Origin: Lyngbya confervoides BDU141951
Lineage (GTDB): Bacteria > Cyanobacteriota > Cyanobacteriia > Thermosynechococcales > Thermosynechococcaceae
Direction: 5' to 3'
Assembly (NCBI RefSeq): GCF_000817775.3
Contig: NZ_JTHE03000088.1
Location: 96,320-160,319, forward strand
DNA length: 64,000 nucleotides
Part shown: one piece after another, positions 58,155 through 64,000 of the stretch
Layout: every line of letters begins with the position of its first letter
How positions within the stretch are numbered: the first letter of the stretch is position 1
Position numbers and translations under genes: made by a program
Notes under the pieces: generated by a model
The model's database searches: none
Told to the model about the DNA's origin: nothing
The model's input: the letters and a program-made list of their open reading frames with translations, nothing else

Positions 58155-58952
58155 ATGGGTCGCATCATTGTCATTACATCGGGTAAGGGAGGCGTTGGAA
58201 AGACGACCTGTTCTGCCAACATTGGCATGGCGCTTGCTCGCCTGAATCGATCCGTGGCGCTGCTAGATGCAGATTTTGGTCTGAGGAATTTAGATCTGTT
58301 GCTGGGGCTAGAAAATCGGGTCGTTTACACGGCTCTCGACGTTCTAGATGGCCAGTGTCGCCTGGAGCAAGCATTGGTGCGCGATAAGCGTCAGCGGGAT
58401 TTGGTGCTGTTGCCTGCGGCCCAGAGCCGAAATAAGGATGCGATCACCCCGGATCAAATGCGCCAGCTCGCCCTGGAACTCACCCAACGCTATGACTATG
58501 TGCTCATCGACTGCCCGGCGGGGATTGAGATGGGCTTCCAAAATGCGATCGCCCCGGCTGAAGAAGCCCTAATTGTCACAACTCCAGAAATTTCGGCAGT
58601 GCGGGATGCCGATCGTGTGATTGGACTGCTTGAGGCCCACGAGATTAAAAAGATTCAGCTCATCGTGAATCGAATTCGGCCCGCCATGGTTCAGAACAAC
58701 GACATGATGTCCGTAGCCGATGTGCAGGAAATTCTCTCCATTCCGCTGATCGGCATTATCCCCGATGATGAACAGGTAATTGTTTCGACCAATCGCGGTG
58801 AGCCACTGGTCCTGTCCGAGGATCTCTCCCTCAGCGGCATGGCCATTCGGAATATCGCAGACCGCATCGAAGGAAAAGAGGTTGACCTTCTTGACCTGGA
58901 TGCCCCCTACGATACCCTGCTGGCTAGAATTCGACGGTTCTTTTCGCGGTAA
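58155..58952 (+). CDS. minD: Septum site-determining ATPase MinD
   Basis: ATPase that carries MinC to the membrane and is cycled by MinE. The 265-residue protein has the deviant Walker A SGKGGVGKTT at residue 8, DADFGLRNLDLLLGLENR, and VLIDCPAGIEMGFQNAI. The C-terminal YDTLLARIRRFFSR is an amphipathic membrane-targeting helix. Start ATG 58155. Confidence 0.98.
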   Translation: MGRIIVITSGKGGVGKTTCSANIGMALARLNRSVALLDADFGLRNLDLLLGLENRVVYTALDVLDGQCRLEQALVRDKRQRDLVLLPAAQSRNKDAITPDQMRQLALELTQRYDYVLIDCPAGIEMGFQNAIAPAEEALIVTTPEISAVRDADRVIGLLEAHEIKKIQLIVNRIRPAMVQNNDMMSVADVQEILSIPLIGIIPDDEQVIVSTNRGEPLVLSEDLSLSGMAIRNIADRIEGKEVDLLDLDAPYDTLLARIRRFFSR

Positions 58953-58968
58953 CCAGCAACATGAGTCC

Positions 58969-59034
58969 ATGGAAAAATTTCTGGTCTCCATTGGAACAAT
59001 AGCAATTAGCCTACTCATCTTGTCCTGGTTCTAA
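58969..59034 (+). CDS. Possible 21-residue single-span membrane peptide between minD and minE
   Basis: ATG 58969 to TAA 59032-59034 encodes [21 protein letters not shown], almost entirely one hydrophobic helix. It ends five bases before the minE start and is in the same direction, so it would be on the min transcript. No Shine-Dalgarno is visible. It could instead be chance; I do not recognise it. Confidence 0.3.
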   Translation: MEKFLVSIGTIAISLLILSWF

Positions 59035-59039
59035 AGCCT

Positions 59040-59327
59040 ATGATTACTGAATTGCTTGAACGCTTATTTTTTGGCTCAGATTTATCTAGCAGCCGGGATC
59101 AAGTCAAACGACGCTTAAAGCTGGTTCTGGCCCATGACCGAGCGGATTTAACCCCTGAGATGATGGAAGCCATGCGCCGGGAAATTTTAGAAGTGGTGTC
59201 TCGCTATGTCGAACTAGACAACGACGGGCTGAACGTTTCCCTGGAATCCGACCAGCGCACCACAGCCTTAATTGCTAATCTCCCCATTCGCAGAATTAAA
59301 GCTGAACAAGATCCCCCCTTGGCCTAA
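59040..59327 (+). CDS. minE: Cell division topological specificity factor MinE
   Basis: Activates MinD ATPase and confines MinC/MinD to the poles. The 95-residue protein has the N-terminal amphipathic helix ([10 protein letters not shown]), the MinD-binding region ([21 protein letters not shown]) and a C-terminal dimer domain ([21 protein letters not shown]). ATG 59040, 87 bases after minD. Confidence 0.96.
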   Translation: MITELLERLFFGSDLSSSRDQVKRRLKLVLAHDRADLTPEMMEAMRREILEVVSRYVELDNDGLNVSLESDQRTTALIANLPIRRIKAEQDPPLA

Positions 59328-59543
59328 GGATGAGCAGCCCAGGTTTGTGGCTCGATTCCCTGCAAGTTCGCAGGATGGGGGCAGGCATAGATTCGGGCTC
59401 AAGCACACCCAGGCCATTGGCATCGGAATGGATCTTTTCATCCTCCCTCCCTTGCAGTTTAATTGAGGCAGCTAGGTCAACACCAGTCCCAAGTCGTGGA
59501 AGTCTAGTTAGCTGACGTCTAGTTTCATCGCTCCTCCAATCAC

Positions 59544-60884
59544 TTGAGACAACATTCGCCAACAACGGCATATGTGGGTAAGGCGGCTAAATGGCTTTCT
59601 CCGGGGCTTGCCATTAAGCGCTGGATGGTTATCAGCTTAATTGGCTTGTTTTTAATTGGCTTTGGGCTAACTATCTTAATTCAGCCCTCTCCCATCTTTT
59701 TAACCCTGCAGCAGCTATTTCGGGGTTTGGCCTGGGTGGCGCGGATCTTACCTAGCTATTTGAGCGGATCACTGGTTATTCTCCTGGGCACGATCTTGGT
59801 TTGGTGGGGACAAACGCGCACCCTTGGCTCCATCACGGAGGTGTTGATTCCCGATCATAAAAATGAGCTGGTGGATAAGCTCATTGCCCACCGCCGCTTA
59901 AATCGTGGCCCCAAGGTGGTCGCCCTGGGAGGGGGAACAGGACTTTCTACCTTGCTGCGCGGGTTAAAAACCTATAGCGCCAACATTACAGCCGTGGTGA
60001 CGGTGGCCGATAATGGCGGATCCTCTGGACGATTGCGCAAGGAACTGGGCGGTATTCCCCCTGGGGATATCCGCAACTGCTTGGCCGCCCTGGCCGATCA
60101 AGAAAAGCTGATTACCGAACTGTTTCAGTATCGATTCGATGCCGGAGATGGCTTGGCGGGCCATAGTTTTGGCAATCTGTTTCTCTCGGCGATGAATCAG
60201 GTCACAGAAAGTTGGGAACAGGCGATCGCGGCCAGTTCGGAAGTGCTAGCAGTGCGGGGACAAGTCCTCCCGGCAACCCTCAGCGATGTTAATCTCTGGG
60301 CTGAACTAGAAGACGGCCGTCGAATTGAGGGAGAGTCTGAAATTTCTTCGGCTGGCGGAAAAATTCGGAAAATTGGCTGTCTTCCCGAATGTCCGCCTGC
60401 GCTGCCCCGCGTGATTGAAGCCATCAACGAGGCAGAGCTGATCGTCTTTGGCCCCGGCAGCTTATACACCAGCGTCATTCCCAACCTGTTGGTACCAGAG
60501 ATCGTGGAGGCGATCGCGGCCCGGAACGTGCCAAAAATTTACATTTGTAACATCATGAGTCAGCCTGGTGAAACCGATGGCTACTCCGTCTCTGACCATA
60601 TTAAAGCTATCTATCGAGCCACCGGATGCAAGCTGTTTAACACTGTCTTGGTCCAAAAAATTCCACCCTCGCCCTCGGTACTGGTGCGCTATGCCCATAA
60701 ATATTCCTTTCCGATTCCCATCGATCGCCAGGAGCTCATTCGCATGGGATGCCGAGTCATCTTAGCAAACGTCATGGATGAAAATACCAAGCTCAAATAC
60801 GTTCGCCACAGTTCCCCACGGCTGGGACGGGTCATCATTCGCTGGTACGAGAAAAAAGCTGGCATCCCTCCCTCAGATCGCTAA
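59544..60884 (+). CDS. yvcK: YvcK/CofD-like protein with N-terminal membrane anchor
   Basis: A 446-residue protein of the YvcK/MgfK/CofD family, tied in Bacillus to UDP-sugar binding and cell-wall/carbon metabolism. Residues about 25-100 have two hydrophobic membrane segments ([19 protein letters not shown] and [15 protein letters not shown]), absent in the classic Bacillus protein. The soluble part has [38 protein letters not shown] and [16 protein letters not shown]. The start is uncertain: TTG 59544 or GTG 59574, neither with a good ribosome site. Downstream of the min genes. Confidence 0.86.
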   Translation: MRQHSPTTAYVGKAAKWLSPGLAIKRWMVISLIGLFLIGFGLTILIQPSPIFLTLQQLFRGLAWVARILPSYLSGSLVILLGTILVWWGQTRTLGSITEVLIPDHKNELVDKLIAHRRLNRGPKVVALGGGTGLSTLLRGLKTYSANITAVVTVADNGGSSGRLRKELGGIPPGDIRNCLAALADQEKLITELFQYRFDAGDGLAGHSFGNLFLSAMNQVTESWEQAIAASSEVLAVRGQVLPATLSDVNLWAELEDGRRIEGESEISSAGGKIRKIGCLPECPPALPRVIEAINEAELIVFGPGSLYTSVIPNLLVPEIVEAIAARNVPKIYICNIMSQPGETDGYSVSDHIKAIYRATGCKLFNTVLVQKIPPSPSVLVRYAHKYSFPIPIDRQELIRMGCRVILANVMDENTKLKYVRHSSPRLGRVIIRWYEKKAGIPPSDR

Positions 60885-61052
60885 GCCTCTGCCCCCTTAA
60901 CAACCTGGAAGCTTTGATGAGGAGCAGCCTCGCCAAGAAATTTTGCCTCGCCAACCCCCGTCATTTCTCCGCAAAGGTGTAGTAAAAAGCACGCTTGTGC
61001 GCATGTTTTAGCCTATGCTTTTAACAATTAATACAATAAAGTTCATATTTGT

Positions 61053-62639
61053 ATGAGTATTGGCTATCTTGCACTCGTCCTGCACGCCCATCTGCCCTTT
61101 GTCCGCCATCCCGAAAGTTCCTATGTGCTAGAGGAAGAGTGGCTATACGAAGCCATTATTGAAACTTATATTCCGCTGCTAAAGGTCTTTGAAGGTCTCA
61201 AGCGCGATGGAGTAGATTTTAAGCTCACCATGAGCATGACCCCTCCTTTGGTGTCTATGCTGCGTGATGAATTGCTCCAGGACCGTTTTGAGGCCCACCT
61301 AGCCCAACTTGAAGAACTGGCCAAAAAGGAGGTCCTCCGCCACACCCACAATGGCCATCTAAAGTATTTAGCCGAGTACTACGTTGAAGAGTTTAGCCAG
61401 GTTCGCAAAGTTTGGACGCAGCATGAGCGCGACCTGGTAACCGCCTTCAACCAGTATCAAGCCTCCAACAACCTGGAGATTATCACCTGCGGGGCAACCC
61501 ACGGCTATTTGCCACTGATGAAAATGTATCCCCAGGCAGTGTGGGCACAAATTCAGGTGGCCTGTGAACATTACGAAGAAAATTTTGGTCGCCAACCGCG
61601 CGGTATTTGGGTGCCAGAGTGCGCCTACTACGAAGGCTTAGAGCGGCAGCTTGCGGATGCTGGATTGCGCTACTTTATTATGGACGGGCATGGCCTACTC
61701 TACGCCCGTCCCCGACCTCGCTTTGGGGCCTATGCCCCCATTTTCACAGAAACGGGGGTGGCCGCCTTTGGGCGCGACCATGAGTCCTCCCAGCAGGTGT
61801 GGTCATCGGAGGTGGGGTATCCGGGAGCACCTGAATACCGGGAATTCTACAAGGATCTGGGGTGGGAAGCCGAGTACGAATATATCCAGCCCTACATCAT
61901 GCCCAATGGTCAGCGCAAGAACGTGGGCATCAAGTATCACAAGATTACCGACCGCAGCGGTATCGGGGATAAGGCTCTTTATGATCCCTACTGGGCCAGG
62001 GAAAAAGCCGCCGACCATGCCGGTAATTTTATGTACAACCGTGAGCAGCAAGTCCGCCACTTACACGGGATTATGCAGCGCCCCCCCATTGTGGTTTCTC
62101 CCTACGATGCAGAGCTATTTGGGCATTGGTGGTACGAAGGACCCTGGTTCATTGATTATCTATACCGCAAGGTGTGGTTTGACCAGGACACCTTCGAGAT
62201 GACTCACCTGGCCGACTATCTGCGCGCCCATCCTCATCAACAGGTCTGTCGCCCCTCCCAGTCAAGCTGGGGATACAAGGGATTCCATGAATATTGGTTG
62301 AACGATACCAATCAATGGATCTATCCCCATTTGCACAAGGCTGCAGAACGCATGATTGAGTTAGCCAGGCGCGAACCCGAGGATGAACTGCAGTGGAAGG
62401 CGCTGAATCAAGCGGCGCGTGAGCTACTGCTCGCTCAGTCCTCTGACTGGGCCTTTATCATGCGCACTGGCACCATGGTGCCCTATGCCGTCCGGCGAAC
62501 GCGATCGCACCTGATGCGCTTTAATCGCCTGTATGAACAGCTGAATGCTGGGACTGTCGACGCGGGCTGGTTGGAAAAGGTTGAGGTCATTGACAATATT
62601 TTTCCCAACATTAACTATCGGGTTTACCGTCCCCTTTAA
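61053..62639 (+). CDS. GH57 1,4-alpha-glucan branching enzyme
   Basis: Glycogen-branching enzyme of glycoside hydrolase family 57 (DUF1957-containing), distinct from GH13 GlgB. The 528-residue protein has the N-terminal metal/substrate His motif LVLHAHLPFVRHPE, the catalytic nucleophile Glu in GIWVPECAYYEG (about residue 190), and the acid/base Asp in SPYDAELFGHWWYEG (about 352). It probably acts on glycogen in dark-reserve metabolism, matching the oxidative pentose phosphate genes at the other end of the window. ATG 61053. Confidence 0.9.
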   Translation: MSIGYLALVLHAHLPFVRHPESSYVLEEEWLYEAIIETYIPLLKVFEGLKRDGVDFKLTMSMTPPLVSMLRDELLQDRFEAHLAQLEELAKKEVLRHTHNGHLKYLAEYYVEEFSQVRKVWTQHERDLVTAFNQYQASNNLEIITCGATHGYLPLMKMYPQAVWAQIQVACEHYEENFGRQPRGIWVPECAYYEGLERQLADAGLRYFIMDGHGLLYARPRPRFGAYAPIFTETGVAAFGRDHESSQQVWSSEVGYPGAPEYREFYKDLGWEAEYEYIQPYIMPNGQRKNVGIKYHKITDRSGIGDKALYDPYWAREKAADHAGNFMYNREQQVRHLHGIMQRPPIVVSPYDAELFGHWWYEGPWFIDYLYRKVWFDQDTFEMTHLADYLRAHPHQQVCRPSQSSWGYKGFHEYWLNDTNQWIYPHLHKAAERMIELARREPEDELQWKALNQAARELLLAQSSDWAFIMRTGTMVPYAVRRTRSHLMRFNRLYEQLNAGTVDAGWLEKVEVIDNIFPNINYRVYRPL

Positions 62640-62684
62640 GGTATCCCCTTTCTATCCCCTCACAGGTAGGCTCTTCAACAACAA

Positions 62685-62724
62685 CCTTCTCCATTGGGCC
62701 TGAAATTAGGCCCAATGGAGAAGG
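62685..62724. terminator. Perfect 17-base-pair hairpin between convergent GH57 and mscS genes
   Basis: 17-base stem CCTTCTCCATTGGGCCT (62685-62701) with its exact complement at 62708-62724, loop GAAATT. No T-run on either strand. The longest perfect inverted repeat in the window. Probably a bidirectional stop for two convergent genes. Confidence 0.8.
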
Positions 62725-62798
62725 CCCGCTAGCGGCTCTGCTGCCAATGCCCTCCTCTAAAGGACGATACCAAGCTGGGAGGGGACTCCTTACCCAGA

Positions 62799-63602
62799 CT
62801 ATTGGGCACGATTCAGCATGGCATAGTGCTGCTGCGGTGCGGGATAGCCTGCTTCTCCAAAGGTCCTGCGAATGAGGCGATTGGTGTCGAAATAAACCTG
62901 CCAGTAGTACTGGTTTTCGCAGTAGGGACGCACCGCCAGAACCGGACCCATGGGAGAAAACTCCAGAATTTCAACATCGGGCGTTGGACTTTCTGAAATA
63001 TTGGCAATTTGAGCCAGTCCTTGCTTGAGACGGTTAATGGCATCTTCGGGATCAACCGAGTGATCCAACTGGGCCACCAGTTCCACCCGTCGATAGGGAT
63101 TGGCGGAGAAATTCTTGATGGTGTCGGAAAAGATCGTGTTGTTGGCGACGATAGTTTTGATGTTGTCCGGCGTATTAATGGTGGTCACAAACAACCCAAT
63201 TTCCGCCACTGTCCCTTCAACCCCACCCGCTGATACGTAGTCTCCCACTCGAAAGGGACTGAACAGCACCAGGAAGACGCCTGCGGCAAAATGCGCCAGC
63301 AGACCGCCCCAGGCGGCGCCAATCGCAATGCCGCCTGCCGCCAACAGCGCGGCAAAGGAGGTGGTTTCAATGCCCAGGTAGCCCAAAATCGCCACAATGA
63401 GGACAATATTGAGAAGTACCCCCAGAGTTCCCTTGATATAGGAGAGTAAGGTGGCATCTACGCTGCTGCGCTTAAAAATACGATTGAGAAGACCCAGGCC
63501 AAATTTAATCAACCAGCGGCCCACAATCCAGAGGACGATGGCCCCTAGAATCTTCAAACCAATGGGAATAACGTAGGTTTGCAAAATAGCATCAATGTTC
63601 AT
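62799..63602 (-). CDS. mscS: Small-conductance mechanosensitive channel, MscS type
   Basis: A 267-residue channel of the small MscS class, with about three membrane helices. TM1 is IPIGLKILGAIVLWIVGRWLI, TM2 is LLNIVLIVAILGYLGI, and the pore helix TM3 holds the Gly/Ala-packed AAGGIAIGAAWGGLLAHFAAG. The beta domain follows with FRVGDYVSAGGVEGTVAEIG. Heptameric osmotic valve. Start ATG 63602. A second mechanosensitive channel gene, mscL, lies 9 kb away. Confidence 0.92.
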   Translation of the reverse strand: MNIDAILQTYVIPIGLKILGAIVLWIVGRWLIKFGLGLLNRIFKRSSVDATLLSYIKGTLGVLLNIVLIVAILGYLGIETTSFAALLAAGGIAIGAAWGGLLAHFAAGVFLVLFSPFRVGDYVSAGGVEGTVAEIGLFVTTINTPDNIKTIVANNTIFSDTIKNFSANPYRRVELVAQLDHSVDPEDAINRLKQGLAQIANISESPTPDVEILEFSPMGPVLAVRPYCENQYYWQVYFDTNRLIRRTFGEAGYPAPQQHYAMLNRAQ

Positions 63603-63919
63603 AGCAAGGTGTCCGGAAGGTGGATGAAACCTGTCGATTCCGCGGGAGCGCTGAACTTAATTTTCTCCTGACGCGAGAACCGACAGACATAGGTTTTATG
63701 CACTGCTGATCTCCTAAAAGGAGATATCCCCCAGAAAGTGATTGATACCACAGATTTTTTGCTAAATCAGCAGATTGCAAACTCTTGTGACAATAAATGA
63801 TGTAATTGCCCCCAGATCTCCTGGCCCAGGCACGGCTCGCTCTGCACGGGCTGCGGGTTTGGCGTTATGCTAGGGACTAGATTCTTCCACTGATTCAGGG
63901 TTCTCTTCACAGCAAGCGC
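63603..63919. other. Divergent intergenic region mscS / last gene
   Basis: About 317 bases. A seven-base hairpin ATCTCCT-AAA-AGGAGAT lies at 63709-63725, whose right arm would read as a strong ribosome site but no ATG follows in range. No gene or known RNA recognised. Confidence 0.5.
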
Positions 63920-64000
63920 ATGAATATTCTCACGGATCTTCTCACCCCTTCTCCCCAGCCGGTTCGCCCAAAGCAAACTCGGGGCATTGAGCTGAAATCA
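63920..64000 (+). CDS. map: Probable methionine aminopeptidase, N-terminal fragment
   Basis: The frame starts at ATG 63920 (MNILTDLLTPSPQ) and is cut by the window edge after 27 residues. The end of the visible part, RGIELKS, resembles the start of type I methionine aminopeptidase (G-I-x-L-K-S before the Glu-Ile-x-x-M helix). Only the N-terminus is seen, so identity is tentative. Confidence 0.45.
   Translation, partial: MNILTDLLTPSPQPVRPKQTRGIELKS

Overview
This 64 kb window is chromosomal DNA from a cyanobacterium. The evidence is a CpcL-type phycobilisome linker, ferredoxin-NADP reductase with a phycobilisome-linker domain, ChlP and ChlI, NdhM, CP12, cyanobacterial-type glutamate-cysteine ligase, OpcA, a plastoquinone-type solanesyl diphosphate synthase, and many copies of the HIP1 palindrome GCGATCGC. 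No rRNA, tRNA, CRISPR array, insertion sequence or prophage was recognised. A non-heterocystous, Leptolyngbya/Synechococcus-like organism is an inference only.

Layout. 0-11 kb: carbon metabolism and a signalling cassette. pgl is followed by a zinc-ribbon/FHA protein, an FHA-pseudokinase and a histone-deacetylase-family enzyme, the last three with overlapping reading frames. A ferredoxin/metallo-beta-lactamase fusion lies on the other strand, followed by the oxidative pentose phosphate series fbp-tal-zwf-opcA. 11-20 kb: petH and chlP (divergent), a DUF4870 membrane protein, a heme peroxidase with RTX repeats, a proteobacterial-type (class I) phosphoribulokinase, CP12, an exported Cys protein and cpcL. 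20-31 kb: atpB-atpC, a DUF3598 protein, aroA, a membrane-anchored coiled-coil protein, chlI, and sds-lepB. 31-38 kb: an oxidoreductase, gshA, trmL, ndhM, a 670-base non-coding stretch with strong palindromes, then a tight four-gene minor-pilin operon that is visibly more AT-rich. 38-54 kb: an S1 ribosomal protein, oligopeptidase A, uvrA, DUF4278, an M20 amidohydrolase, a PatA-like regulator with a degenerate receiver, a PBP4-like peptidase, two glycosyltransferases and mscL. 54-64 kb: a thioredoxin-like protein, murG, minC-minD-minE, a YvcK/CofD-like protein, a GH57 branching enzyme, mscS and the start of a probable methionine aminopeptidase.

How the genes fit together. Pgl, Zwf and OpcA run the oxidative pentose phosphate path used in the dark, and Tal and Fbp recycle its products. 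Prk and CP12 act in the Calvin cycle, which must be off when the dark path is on. PetH and CpcL link phycobilisomes to electron flow around photosystem I. The pilin, MurG, PBP4 and Min genes serve the cell envelope and division.

The points most worth following up are the class I Prk beside CP12; the FHA/pseudokinase/deacetylase cassette; an in-frame stop after a well-formed start of the peroxidase gene; a -10 box of cpcL enclosed by an inverted repeat; a 21-residue membrane ORF between minD and minE; and the structured non-coding region upstream of the pilin operon.
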